Source of the DNA: an uncultured Pelagibacteraceae bacterium
GTDB taxonomy: Bacteria > Pseudomonadota > Alphaproteobacteria > Pelagibacterales > Pelagibacteraceae
Reading direction: 5' to 3'
Length of the DNA: 64,000 bases
Assembly: GCA_902629285.1 (NCBI GenBank)
Contig: CACOQN010000001.1
Coordinates: forward strand, 1 to 64,000
In this document: positions 52,949 to 61,922 of the stretch, one piece after another
Numbering within the stretch: position 1 is the first letter of the stretch
Layout of the letters: each line of letters begins with the position of its first letter
Program-made: the position numbers and the translations under genes
The notes under the pieces: model-generated
Database searches by the model: none
Seen by the model: only the letters and a program-made list of their open reading frames with translations
Told to the model about the DNA's origin: nothing

Positions 52949-53955
52949 ATTGTTTTTCCTTTAAATATACCCGAAGGTCTTATCAGTAAAACAATTACTA
53001 ATATTGAAAATGAGACTGCAAATTTATAATCTGTTGATAGTAATTGCATAAGCGAATCTGGTTCCATGTTTTCAGGCACCAAATATGCAATAAATCTTTT
53101 ATAAGCATATGTTATAAGTATTTCTGCAAAAGCTATGACATAACCACCAAGAAAAGCTCCAAAAGGATTTCCAATTCCTCCTACTATGGCAGCAGCAAAT
53201 ATAGGTAACATATTGTTAAAATAAACAAATGGACGGTAACTTTTATCCAAACCGTATAAAATACCACCAACAGTTGCTAAAATTCCAGCAATTACCCAAG
53301 TTATAAGTACAACTCTTTTTGGATCTATTCCTGAAAGTAAAGCTAAGTCCTCATTATCTGAGTAAGCTCGCATACTGGTACCAGTTTTTGTTTTGTTAAG
53401 AAACCAAAACATTATTGAAACTATAATTAAAGTTACAACGATTGTAATTGCTTGTGTTGATTTAAGTGTTAGACCTTCATTTAAACCAGTCATTTCTTTA
53501 AATTCTGTTGCTTTTAAAATAAATTTTTCCCCATCTAAAAATCTTCTATCAGATGGACCTATTATAATTCTTATAATTGCTTGGGTAACAAACATTACAC
53601 CAACACTTACCATTGCAAATTGGACTGGTGGACTTTTTTTTATCCTATAATAGCTAAAAACAAATTTATCAATTAACAGCATATATAAAATCATCATTAT
53701 TATAGCAAAAGGGATTGTCAAAAGTGCTGTAGGTAAAAAACCAAGACCTAAACCAATTGATTGAAAATAATAAGTTAATAAAACTGCAAACATAGTTCCA
53801 AATGACATCATGTCTCCAGTAGCAAAATTTGCAAATCTCAGAACTGCATAAATTAGTGTTACAAAAATTGCACCTAACGCTAACTGGGAACCATAAGCTA
53901 AAGCTGGTATTAATGTAAAATTTGTTAAAACAACTATTGCATTTATAAAATCCAT
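52945..53955 (-). CDS. livH: branched-chain amino-acid-type ABC permease (LivH), set 1
   Basis: A 336-residue LivH-class permease. LRFANFATGDMMSFGTM is near the N-terminus, TGTSMRAYSDNEDLALLSGI forms the EAA-like loop and GGIGNPFGAFLGGYVIAFAE follows. Partner of LivM (4-nt overlap) and the ATPases LivF/LivG upstream (TAATG). It belongs to a transporter without its own adjacent binding protein; the orphan binding protein at 48338-49528 is a candidate. Confidence 0.9.
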   Translation of the reverse strand: MDFINAIVVLTNFTLIPALAYGSQLALGAIFVTLIYAVLRFANFATGDMMSFGTMFAVLLTYYFQSIGLGLGFLPTALLTIPFAIIMMILYMLLIDKFVFSYYRIKKSPPVQFAMVSVGVMFVTQAIIRIIIGPSDRRFLDGEKFILKATEFKEMTGLNEGLTLKSTQAITIVVTLIIVSIMFWFLNKTKTGTSMRAYSDNEDLALLSGIDPKRVVLITWVIAGILATVGGILYGLDKSYRPFVYFNNMLPIFAAAIVGGIGNPFGAFLGGYVIAFAEILITYAYKRFIAYLVPENMEPDSLMQLLSTDYKFAVSFSILVIVLLIRPSGIFKGKTI

Positions 53956-54662
53956 TATCCTCCTAAAAATGAACGTCTTACTTCTGGATCATTGAGTAAT
54001 TCGTCACCCGATCCTTCAAATTTATTTTGTCCAGTAACTAATACATATCCTCGATCTGAAATACTTAGAGCTTGTTTGGCATTTTGTTCTACCATAATTA
54101 TTGCAACATTTGTCTTTTTAACCTTGATAATATGTTCAAATAATTCATCCATAACAATTGGGGAAACACCAGCAGTTGGTTCATCTAACATTAAAACAGA
54201 CGGTTCACTCATTAATGCTCTTCCAAGAGCCACTTGTTGCCTTTGACCACCTGACAGTTGTCCAACTATTTGTGATTTTTTTTCACTTAATATCGGAAAT
54301 AAATTATATATATTTTCAATCATTTTATCTAAGCCCTCTTCTCTTAAAAAGCCTCCAATTTCTAAATTTTCTTTAACTGTAAGCTCTGCAAATACATTTT
54401 TTGTTTGAGGTACAAATGAAATACCTTGTTTAACTCTGTCTTGTGGTGAAATTTTAGAAATATCCTTTCCATCAAGAGTTACACTTCCAGACTTTAAATT
54501 TAAAAGTCCTAACATTGCTTTCATTGCTGTTGATTTTCCCGCACCATTTGGACCTAAAATTGCAACGATCTCTCCTCTATTTGCACTAATACTACATGAG
54601 CTAATAATATCAGGTCCATCTCCATAACCAGCTGTCATTTGTGTTCCCTCAAAAAAAGCCAT
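53955..54662 (-). CDS. livF: ABC ATPase LivF, set 1
   Basis: A 235-residue ATPase with Walker A GPNGAGKST, signature LSGGQRQQVALGRAL, Walker B VLMLDEPTAG and VEQNAKQAL (switch region typical of LivF). It ends in the LivF tail PEVRRSFLGG. TAATG junctions with livG before and livH after. Confidence 0.92.
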   Translation of the reverse strand: MAFFEGTQMTAGYGDGPDIISSCSISANRGEIVAILGPNGAGKSTAMKAMLGLLNLKSGSVTLDGKDISKISPQDRVKQGISFVPQTKNVFAELTVKENLEIGGFLREEGLDKMIENIYNLFPILSEKKSQIVGQLSGGQRQQVALGRALMSEPSVLMLDEPTAGVSPIVMDELFEHIIKVKKTNVAIIMVEQNAKQALSISDRGYVLVTGQNKFEGSGDELLNDPEVRRSFLGG

Positions 54663-55450
54663 TATACTTTATCTCCTGTAACATTAGATCTACCTAAATA
54701 ACTTTCTATAACTTTTTCATTTTTTTTAACTTCGTCTGAGGTTCCTTCAAATAAAACTGATCCTTCAGCCATAACAATAACAGGATCACACATTCTACTT
54801 ATAAAATCCATGTCATGTTCAATCATACAAAAAGTATAGTTCTTTTCTTTATTTAATTTTAAAATAGCTGTTCCTAAATCTTTAAGTAGTGTTCTGTTAA
54901 CTCCTGCTCCTACTTCATCTAACAGCACAAGTTTTGCATCAACCATCATTGTTCTACCAAGTTCTAATAATTTTTTTTGACCTCCAGATAGGTTTCCAGC
55001 CCTTTCGTTAGCTAGATGTTTAAGATTTAAAAATTCAACAACCTCGTATGCTTTAAGTCTAATTTGCTCTTCCTCTTTTTTTACTACGCTTGGTTTAATA
55101 AAAGCATTTAATAAATTTTCACCAGTTTGATTAGCTGGGACCATCATTAAATTTTCTAATACCGACAAATTTGAGAACTCATGAGCTATTTGAAAAGTCC
55201 TTAATAATCCTTTTCCAAATAATTCATGAGCCGGAATATCTGTAATATTTTCTTCGTTAAAAATTACATCTCCTGATGAAGACTTTAAATTTCCAGCTAT
55301 TAAATTAAACAAAGTTGTTTTTCCAGATCCATTTGGACCTATAATCCCTGTAATGGTGCCCCTCTTAACTTTTAATGAACAGTCTGAAACTGCAGCTAAC
55401 CCCCCAAAATATTTTGATAATTCATTAATTTCTAAAATGTTATCTGACAT
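54662..55450 (-). CDS. livG: ABC ATPase LivG, set 1
   Basis: A 262-residue ATPase with Walker A GPNGSGKTT, signature LSGGQKKLLELGRTM and Walker B LVLLDEVGAGV. Here the usual proline after DE is a valine. IEHDMDFI and a C-terminal VIESYLG are LivG features. It follows the ProC-like gene by 5 nt, linking the transporter to amino-acid or imine metabolism. Confidence 0.92.
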   Translation of the reverse strand: MSDNILEINELSKYFGGLAAVSDCSLKVKRGTITGIIGPNGSGKTTLFNLIAGNLKSSSGDVIFNEENITDIPAHELFGKGLLRTFQIAHEFSNLSVLENLMMVPANQTGENLLNAFIKPSVVKKEEEQIRLKAYEVVEFLNLKHLANERAGNLSGGQKKLLELGRTMMVDAKLVLLDEVGAGVNRTLLKDLGTAILKLNKEKNYTFCMIEHDMDFISRMCDPVIVMAEGSVLFEGTSDEVKKNEKVIESYLGRSNVTGDKV

Positions 55451-55455
55451 TTAAA

Positions 55456-56223
55456 TTATTTACTTAATCGTTTATGAATACTGTTTAATGTTTTTTCAAT
55501 TGAATTGTAAAATTTAGCTTTTGTGAGCTCTTTTACTCCTTGTTCATTTAGTCCTCTTGGTGTTTGAGACTCTTTTACCAAATGTTTTAAATTTAATTTT
55601 GAATTGACTACAGCATCCTCAGATAAAGCTAAAAATAAAGAGGTTATATATTTTTGAGCATTATTTCTTTTTACTCCACGTTTGACTAACCAATCTGTCA
55701 TAACTCTTAATAACTCATAAAAAGGAGCCATCATACCTGAAGTAGACCAAAAATTTATAGAGGATTTTTCGTTTTTGATTTCAACTGTTGTTCCAAGATG
55801 ATTGAAAAATTCTTTTACCTTTTTATTTGGAGGACAAATAGGAACTGGGCCTTTTTTTAGCGATATTGGAGGTAATGGAATAGCTCTCACAATCTGAGCT
55901 TTAACTTTAATATCCCTTTTTAATTGAGCCAAAGTTATAGTAGAGATAAAACTAATAATAGTTTGATTAGATTTGAATTTTAGATTTTTTATGATTTTTT
56001 CACCAACACTTGGGGTTACTGATAGAAAAACCCAATTACAGTTATCTACAATTTGCTGATTATTTTTAGTTATAGTTACTTTTTTAAATTTTTTATTAAG
56101 TTTTTGAGCTATTTTTTTATTTCTTGGAGAAACTAAAATCTTATTAAATTTAATTTTAGATTTACATATTCCAGTTATTACAGAAGATGCTATTTTTCCA
56201 GTACCAATAAATCCTAATTTCAT
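55456..56223 (-). CDS. pyrroline-5-carboxylate reductase-like protein (ProC family)
   Basis: A 255-residue ProC-family reductase. The NADP fold starts GFIGTGKIASSVI, then VRAIPLPP and the C-terminal dimer domain ending in TPRGLNEQ (canonical TPGGT/PGG varied). ProC makes proline from pyrroline-5-carboxylate; relatives reduce other cyclic imines. It stands between GlaH and LivG in a catabolic/transport operon, so a housekeeping proline-synthesis role is not assured. Confidence 0.82.
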   Translation of the reverse strand: MKLGFIGTGKIASSVITGICKSKIKFNKILVSPRNKKIAQKLNKKFKKVTITKNNQQIVDNCNWVFLSVTPSVGEKIIKNLKFKSNQTIISFISTITLAQLKRDIKVKAQIVRAIPLPPISLKKGPVPICPPNKKVKEFFNHLGTTVEIKNEKSSINFWSTSGMMAPFYELLRVMTDWLVKRGVKRNNAQKYITSLFLALSEDAVVNSKLNLKHLVKESQTPRGLNEQGVKELTKAKFYNSIEKTLNSIHKRLSK

Positions 56224-56255
56224 AAATTTGGTTACTTTATATTGATATTATTTAA

Positions 56256-57167
56256 TTAATTAACAAAAAAAGAACCTCTAATTCTTAATAATTCTCTACT
56301 TAATTCAGTATTTTCTTTAAAAGGTTTTCTTCCGTGAAGCCAAAAATAATTGTTAGCAATTACAGAATAACCAACAGGTAATTTGGTAACAATTTTATTT
56401 TTACTCTCCTCTAAACCATCTGATAATCTCTGTAAAAAATTACCTTGCTCCATATTTTGCGGTTCAGGAAATTGGTCGATGTAAGATATGGTTGGCCTTC
56501 CTTCTTCATCACTTGAAAAAACTGGATGCTCAACTTTATAATCAATATTTTTACTTTTAGGCGATCCCCATACAAAATTCTGCTTTCCCACTGGATCTTC
56601 ATATAAATCATCACAGTGCTCCCAATCGTCAAGATGCAGCATAGCTGTTTCTCCACCTTCAACATTTTGCTCGTCAATTTTTGTCATAATTAACCAGTCA
56701 GTAACGTCTTTAACATATGTTCCATCTGTATGAAGATCCATATTTCTATAAGCCTTTCTTAAATAAGAGTCGCTACTGTCCTCATGTTTTACCTGAAACC
56801 TTGCATAATATTTTCCTGTCATGGCATCATGATTAGGAACACCAATTAAGTGGGCAATTGCAGTTGAAAGTTTTACTAAAAAAGTATCATTAATCTTCGA
56901 AGTTATATTTTTAGGCCCAATCATGAAACATCCAGTTGATCTATCTCTTATAATTGAATTCATCAATTCACTTAATTTATTATTTGTTAAATCATCTAAG
57001 CTTTTTGCTATAGTAAATCTTGTGAACGGTCTTAGCTCCAATGCGGTTAAATCGAATTTGTTAAAAGGAAAGATTAATTTATCAATAATCTCATTTTCTA
57101 AACTTATTTTGATAATTCTATCTGATTTATCGTGTTTAGCTATTTCTATTCCTTTAATATTTTGCAT
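56256..57167 (-). CDS. glaH: glutarate 2-hydroxylase (GlaH/CsiD), Fe(II)/2-oxoglutarate oxygenase
   Basis: A 303-residue CsiD-family oxygenase that hydroxylates glutarate to L-2-hydroxyglutarate in lysine/glutarate breakdown. Family-specific blocks are AHLIGVPNHDAMTGKYYARF, SYLRKAY, MDLHTDGTYV with iron ligands H146 and D148, and FWLHGRKPF with H278. Similarity to E. coli CsiD is recognisable along the whole length. The usual partner LhgO (2-hydroxyglutarate oxidase) is not in the window. Co-directional with AzlCD upstream (40 nt) and ProC-like downstream (32 nt). Confidence 0.9.
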   Translation of the reverse strand: MQNIKGIEIAKHDKSDRIIKISLENEIIDKLIFPFNKFDLTALELRPFTRFTIAKSLDDLTNNKLSELMNSIIRDRSTGCFMIGPKNITSKINDTFLVKLSTAIAHLIGVPNHDAMTGKYYARFQVKHEDSSDSYLRKAYRNMDLHTDGTYVKDVTDWLIMTKIDEQNVEGGETAMLHLDDWEHCDDLYEDPVGKQNFVWGSPKSKNIDYKVEHPVFSSDEEGRPTISYIDQFPEPQNMEQGNFLQRLSDGLEESKNKIVTKLPVGYSVIANNYFWLHGRKPFKENTELSRELLRIRGSFFVN

Positions 57168-57207
57168 TCTAAATTTTATTTTAACTTATTCTATAAATCA
57201 ATTTTAA

Positions 57208-57531
57208 TTAAATGTAATTATTTATAACTGCCATACAAATAGCTGAGAAAATAGTTGGATAGACAAAATTTTTCTTTGAAATAAAAAATATAAAAACAGA
57301 TAATAAAACTACTGATAACCTGCTTGAATAGCTTGCGTCCATCAAAATACCAGCAGGAAAAATTATGGTTCTTGCAATTAATGCTGCCAAAGTCGCATAA
57401 GCTAAACAATTAAACCATTTAAACAATTTAGATGTTTCCTTTATACCTTGAGATGTAACAGCACCTAAAAATCTTGATAAGAAAGTTGCTAAAGATGTGA
57501 CTAAAATTGCATAAACAATATTAGCTGACAT
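57208..57531 (-). CDS. azlD: AzlD-family small membrane subunit
   Basis: A 107-residue protein with about four membrane segments, the AzlD partner of AzlC in branched-chain amino-acid export. NCLAYATLAALIARTIIFPAG is typical. It overlaps azlC by 11 nt. Confidence 0.88.
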   Translation of the reverse strand: MSANIVYAILVTSLATFLSRFLGAVTSQGIKETSKLFKWFNCLAYATLAALIARTIIFPAGILMDASYSSRLSVVLLSVFIFFISKKNFVYPTIFSAICMAVINNYI

Positions 57532-58225
57532 TATATTCTCCTAATAAATAAGCGACGGTCCCGCCTATAATGCCTGCTAATAAAATTGACCATTCAGGCG
57601 ATAACAAATAAATAATTGGACCTAAAATTAAACCTAGTACAACTGACAAAGTAATCTGAACAGTTTTTGCAGCTCCAACCATCATACACAGAAAGTAAAC
57701 TGGATTAAGAATTGCTAAACCCATCATCATATCTTTGTTCAAATATTCAGAGAAAGAAAATCCAATAAATGTACCGATTACAGAAACGCTGACAGTGGCA
57801 CTTCCTATTCCAATCCAATAATCAATCCTGTACTCTTTTGGTATTTTTTTATAATTACTTTTCATTATTAACCATGCAGAAACTGCAATAAAGTGACAAG
57901 AGAAGTAATATTTCCACTTAGGTTGACTTTTATGCATCATTAAAGGAAACAACGATACAGCCATAGGGTATAGTCGAGCATTTACAAACCAAACAGCTAA
58001 AAAAATATTTAACAGAGAAGCACCTATCAACATAGACTCAGCCATAACTAAAGAGCCAGGTAAAGCATATGTTAAAACTGTAGAAAAAATACTTTCTTGA
58101 ATATTAAAACCTAGATTTTTAAAAAGTGCTCCAATTGCAACAAAACAACAGGTAAGAGCAATTGCTGGACTATCATAAGTAAGGATAGACCTGTATCCTT
58201 GAAAATAATATTTTTTGCTGATCAT
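57521..58225 (-). CDS. azlC: AzlC-family branched-chain amino-acid exporter subunit
   Basis: A 234-residue AzlC protein. AIGALFKNLGFNIQESIFSTVLTYA and the family block SLLNIFLAVWFVNARLYPMAVSL are present. AzlCD exports branched-chain amino acids or analogues such as azaleucine. Its ATG shares a base with the stop of the LivF gene (TAATG). An exporter coupled to an importer may balance counter-solutes. Confidence 0.88.
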   Translation of the reverse strand: MISKKYYFQGYRSILTYDSPAIALTCCFVAIGALFKNLGFNIQESIFSTVLTYALPGSLVMAESMLIGASLLNIFLAVWFVNARLYPMAVSLFPLMMHKSQPKWKYYFSCHFIAVSAWLIMKSNYKKIPKEYRIDYWIGIGSATVSVSVIGTFIGFSFSEYLNKDMMMGLAILNPVYFLCMMVGAAKTVQITLSVVLGLILGPIIYLLSPEWSILLAGIIGGTVAYLLGEYNVS

Positions 58226-59010
58226 TAACCACCAAGGAAAAGTCTACCAACATCAGGGTTTTTAAGTAAATCGTCACCTTTTCCAGCAATTGCAGTTTGA
58301 CCAGATACTAGAACGTATCCAATGTCAGCAAACTCTAAACCTTTTTTTGCATTTTGCTCAACAAGTATTATAGTTTTTTTTTCATTTTCTTGGAGATCTC
58401 TTAATATTTCAAAAACCATTTCAATATATCTTGGTTCAAGTCCTATTGAAGGCTCATCAACTAAAAGTATCGAAGGCTTCATTACTAGGGCTCTTGATAT
58501 TTCTAATAGTCTTCTTTCTCCACCTGATAAAACTTTTGCAGGTTGGTTTCTTCTATTTCTTAACCTTTCATATTTTTCAAAAATTCTTTCAGCCTCTTCA
58601 AATGACTCATCCGTTTTTTCTTTTATATATCCTCCCATTAATAAGTTTTCCTCTACCGTCATATCTGGAAAAACTGAATTATCCTGCAATATATAAGCTA
58701 TACCTACAGACTTTAATTTTTCAGCAGGTGTAAGATTTGTAATTTCTTTTCCTTCAAGTTCAATTTGACCAGAAAAAATATTTGTAAAACCATATATTGA
58801 GTGAAGAATTGTAGACTTACCAGCGCCATTTGGACCAATCAAACATAATGATTGTGCTTTATTTACAAATAAATCAAAATTATGCAGAATTTCCATTTTA
58901 CCATAACCTGCATTTAAATTTTTAATTGTTAAATGAATTTCATTAGGAGATAACTTTTTTAAATCATCAGCAGTTGGAGCCTTGCCTAAAACTTCATATT
59001 GGTTTGCCAT
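58225..59010 (-). CDS. livF: ABC ATPase LivF, set 2
   Basis: A 261-residue ATPase with a short extension before the core. Walker A is GPNGAGKST, the signature LSGGERRLLEISRAL and Walker B ILLVDEPSIGLEP. VEQNAKKGLEFAD and the tail PDVGRLFLGG identify LivF. TAATG coupling to LivG upstream and AzlC downstream. Confidence 0.92.
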   Translation of the reverse strand: MANQYEVLGKAPTADDLKKLSPNEIHLTIKNLNAGYGKMEILHNFDLFVNKAQSLCLIGPNGAGKSTILHSIYGFTNIFSGQIELEGKEITNLTPAEKLKSVGIAYILQDNSVFPDMTVEENLLMGGYIKEKTDESFEEAERIFEKYERLRNRRNQPAKVLSGGERRLLEISRALVMKPSILLVDEPSIGLEPRYIEMVFEILRDLQENEKKTIILVEQNAKKGLEFADIGYVLVSGQTAIAGKGDDLLKNPDVGRLFLGG

Positions 59011-59750
59011 TATTGTGCCCCCAAATATGCATCTATAACACGCTTATCATTTTTAATTTCCTCAGGTGTACCATTAGCTAACATTTTTCCATGAGCTAAA
59101 CAGAATATATTTTCTGCAAGCTGCATGATAACTCTCATATTGTGTTCTATTACCAAAAGAGTGATTCCAAAATCTTTATTTACTTTTATTAATCTATCGA
59201 TAATTCCATTAATTAGGGTTGGATTTATTCCTGCAGTAGGCTCATCTAACAAAAGCATTTCAGGTTCATTCATCAAAGCCATTGCTAATTCTAATAACTT
59301 TTGTTGGCCAAAAGAAAGGTCACCTGCTCTAAGTTTTCTTTTTTGATATAATCCAACAAAGTTTAATAAATTTTCAGCTTTTTCTGTTAATTCTTGTGGA
59401 ATTTTTGAGAAAATCTTCATTAAGTTTGCGTCACTACCTTTGTGGCTTATAAGCATATTTTCAATGCAATTTAATTTTCCATAAATTCTAGTTTGCTGAA
59501 ATGTTCTTAATAGACCTAATTTTGCAATAACAGGCACTGGTAATTCTGAAACTTCCTTACCATTAAATTTAATAGACCCTTGATCGATTGGATAAGTTCC
59601 TACAATGGAATTAAATAAAGTTGTTTTACCAGATCCATTTGGGCCAATTAAACCAACTATCTTACCTTTTTCAACATTCATAGAAATATCGACATTAGCT
59701 TTAACACCACCAAATGATTTACTTACATTATTAACTTCTAAAATACTCAT
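59010..59750 (-). CDS. livG: ABC ATPase LivG, set 2
   Basis: A 246-residue ATPase with Walker A GPNGSGKTT, signature LSFGQQKLLELAMAL (F for G at position three, common in LivG) and Walker B MLLLDEPTAGI. IEHNMRVIMQLA and the tail VIDAYLGAQ follow. It overlaps livM by 4 nt. Confidence 0.92.
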   Translation of the reverse strand: MSILEVNNVSKSFGGVKANVDISMNVEKGKIVGLIGPNGSGKTTLFNSIVGTYPIDQGSIKFNGKEVSELPVPVIAKLGLLRTFQQTRIYGKLNCIENMLISHKGSDANLMKIFSKIPQELTEKAENLLNFVGLYQKRKLRAGDLSFGQQKLLELAMALMNEPEMLLLDEPTAGINPTLINGIIDRLIKVNKDFGITLLVIEHNMRVIMQLAENIFCLAHGKMLANGTPEEIKNDKRVIDAYLGAQ

Positions 59751-60799
59751 TTAAGTTCTACCTGTGCCTTACGATCTTTTTCATCGACTACCTCGCCGAA
59801 CCGCTCTGGATATTTTTCCCTCAACCATCCCATAATTCCTTCTGGGAAATAAATTACAATTACAACAATCAATACTCCTAAAGCAACGTACTGCCATCCT
59901 AAAAAGAAAGTCCAAAAACCTTCTTTAAAAATATGAAATATAGTTGCTCCAATAATTGGACCCCAAAGTGTACCTTTACCACCCAATATTGCCATTAGCA
60001 CCATGAAGACTCCCATCTCTCTACCATCAAATGCAACATCGGTAGAGTCAATGTATCCAACTAATCCCCCCATAATTCCACCAGCTAATCCACAGAAGAA
60101 AGCTGAGATCATCCAACCAATAATTTTATATTTCATTGTTTCAATTCCCATAGCTTCGGCTTTATCTTCATTATCTCTAATAGCATTAAGTATTAATTTA
60201 AATCTCGTAGAATATATTGAACGAACTGCAATAAATGTCAGAATTAAAGTAAAGAAACTTAAGAAATAAAAAAACTCTCCTCTTGCTTCTAAACTTCCAA
60301 CATCTGGAAATGGAGGTGTTGTGAAACCTTGGCCAGCACCTATAATTTCTATTCCACCAGAAATTTCACCTGCAGCCACTCCTAAACCCAATGTACAGAT
60401 AGCAAAGTAATGTCCTCTTAGACCTAAAATTGAATATCCAATTAAACCAGCAACAATTGTTGGGACTATAGCTGCAACAAGTAACCCGGCAGCCATTCCT
60501 TGAAAAAACTGAGTAGGGGTATGTACAAATGTTTTCTCACCTCCACTCTCTGTCCATTCTGCCAACGGGAAGAACATTCCAACTTGAACTGATGCGCAAA
60601 GATACATACCAAGACCATAAAACAAAATATTTCCAAATGAATTATAACCCATCTCTCCACCTTGGATATTCCACGTAGTCGCAAGAACTATCAACACACA
60701 TAGTATTGATAACTGAACTTTAAAAGCTGGAAAAAGGAATGGCGCTGCTAAACCGAAAATTAAAATACCAGAGTATAAAATTAAATTATTCTTGTTCAT
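59747..60799 (-). CDS. livM: branched-chain amino-acid-type ABC permease (LivM), set 2
   Basis: A 350-residue LivM permease. GLRGHYFAICTLGLGVAAGE and the EAA-like ILNAIRDNEDKAEAMGIETMKYK are typical, and there is a charged C-terminal tail. It is coupled to livG and overlaps the small 60-codon gene upstream by 14 nt. It belongs with LivH and LivK at 60965-63161. Confidence 0.92.
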   Translation of the reverse strand: MNKNNLILYSGILIFGLAAPFLFPAFKVQLSILCVLIVLATTWNIQGGEMGYNSFGNILFYGLGMYLCASVQVGMFFPLAEWTESGGEKTFVHTPTQFFQGMAAGLLVAAIVPTIVAGLIGYSILGLRGHYFAICTLGLGVAAGEISGGIEIIGAGQGFTTPPFPDVGSLEARGEFFYFLSFFTLILTFIAVRSIYSTRFKLILNAIRDNEDKAEAMGIETMKYKIIGWMISAFFCGLAGGIMGGLVGYIDSTDVAFDGREMGVFMVLMAILGGKGTLWGPIIGATIFHIFKEGFWTFFLGWQYVALGVLIVVIVIYFPEGIMGWLREKYPERFGEVVDEKDRKAQVELK

Positions 60800-60968
60800 A
60801 TAAGCTGTTTATTTTATCTCTAAATTTTTGGTCAACTGTAAAGTAATGTCCATTTTCTTCATGAATACTTGATCCATTTAAATGATATTCATCTAAATGT
60901 TTTTTAAACTTTTTGATATCGACTTTAATTATATTTCCAGTATCATCTGTAATTTGAACTTTTTTCAC
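60786..60968 (-). CDS. 60-residue hypothetical protein wedged between livH and livM
   Basis: A 60-residue soluble, charged protein with no membrane segment. A strand-like start (KKVQITDDTGNIIKVDI) is followed by a short helical part with HLDEYHLNG and a C-terminal KFRDKINSLYEQE. The start overlaps the livH stop by 4 nt and the end overlaps the livM start by 14 nt, so it is translated in series with the transporter. It may be an accessory or regulatory subunit. No family is recognised. Confidence 0.7.
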   Translation of the reverse strand: MKKVQITDDTGNIIKVDIKKFKKHLDEYHLNGSSIHEENGHYFTVDQKFRDKINSLYEQE

Positions 60969-61858
60969 TTTAGGTACTCTCTTTTTCTTGAAAGTTTAAA
61001 TCTTCTGTAAACTAAAATTAATACCAATAGTAAAAATACTGAGCCAATTCTAAATTCTGTTCCTAGAATATAGTCTGCAAATTCCTCAAATACACCTAAT
61101 CCCATACCTGACATTGCAACTCCTGGTAAATTTCCAAGACCCGCAACAATAACAATCATAAATGATCGAATTGTATATGGTAATCCCATATAAGGGTGAA
61201 TTGTAAATGTTATAGAAATTAATGCTCCAGCAACACCACAAAGTGCAGCGTTTATACCAAATGTTGCAGCGTAAACTTTTTCTGTATCAACGCCTAAAAT
61301 TTTAGCAGCTCTTGCATTTTGAGCTGTAGCTCTAATAGCGCGGCCAAGCTTAGATTTTTTCATGTAAATTACTAAACAAGCAGCAAATAAAATACTTATG
61401 AATGCTGAAAATATTTTTGAATTAGGTAAAACAACGTTGCTGTCAAATAACATAGTTGTTCCATACCCAGAGTTTGCAAGCACAACGTCCGCTCCAAATG
61501 CAAAGTTCATTAATTGCATGAACAAAATACTTATTCCGAAAGTCGCTAAGATTGAGATAAATAAATCTCTATCCACTACTTTATTTATTACAAGTTTGTA
61601 AATTGCTATACCTACAAAATACATTATTACTGGTGCAACAATTACACCCCATGCTGGATGAATACCGTAAAGATACATAAAATATGCTATGTATCCTCCC
61701 AAAATAACAAGATCTCCTTGTGCAATATTAATTATATTCATCACACCCCATTGAAGTGCCATTCCGTAAGCAATTAATGCAAATAAAACCCCTAAAAGAA
61801 TTCCATCCAAACAAGCTTGAACTGTTATCATTGGATATTGAAATACAAGAAAATCCAT
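60965..61858 (-). CDS. livH: branched-chain amino-acid-type ABC permease (LivH), set 2
   Basis: A 297-residue LivH permease. QWGVMNIINIAQGDLVILGGYIA, the loop LGRAIRATAQNARAAKILGVD and GLGNLPGVAMSGMGLGVFEE are diagnostic. It starts downstream of the strong livK terminator and is followed by a coupled 60-codon gene and livM. Confidence 0.92.
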   Translation of the reverse strand: MDFLVFQYPMITVQACLDGILLGVLFALIAYGMALQWGVMNIINIAQGDLVILGGYIAYFMYLYGIHPAWGVIVAPVIMYFVGIAIYKLVINKVVDRDLFISILATFGISILFMQLMNFAFGADVVLANSGYGTTMLFDSNVVLPNSKIFSAFISILFAACLVIYMKKSKLGRAIRATAQNARAAKILGVDTEKVYAATFGINAALCGVAGALISITFTIHPYMGLPYTIRSFMIVIVAGLGNLPGVAMSGMGLGVFEEFADYILGTEFRIGSVFLLLVLILVYRRFKLSRKREYLK

Positions 61859-61881
61859 AAAAGTTTTTTTTGGGTTATATA

Positions 61882-61912
61882 AAAAAAAGCCCCCTATGAC
61901 TAGGGGGCTTTG
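61882..61912 (-). terminator. intrinsic terminator between livK and livH
   Basis: An 11-bp perfect stem (AAAGCCCCCTA / TAGGGGGCTTT, 4-nt loop) begins 10 nt after the livK stop, and a run of eight U residues follows on the minus strand. It should end most livK transcripts before the permease genes. Confidence 0.92.
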
Positions 61913-61922
61913 TTATTTTATT

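Noticed and set aside
58322-58733. Two plus-strand frames of about 100-124 codons
   Set aside because: Both are antisense to LivF and overlap each other; serine- and leucine-rich shadow sequences.
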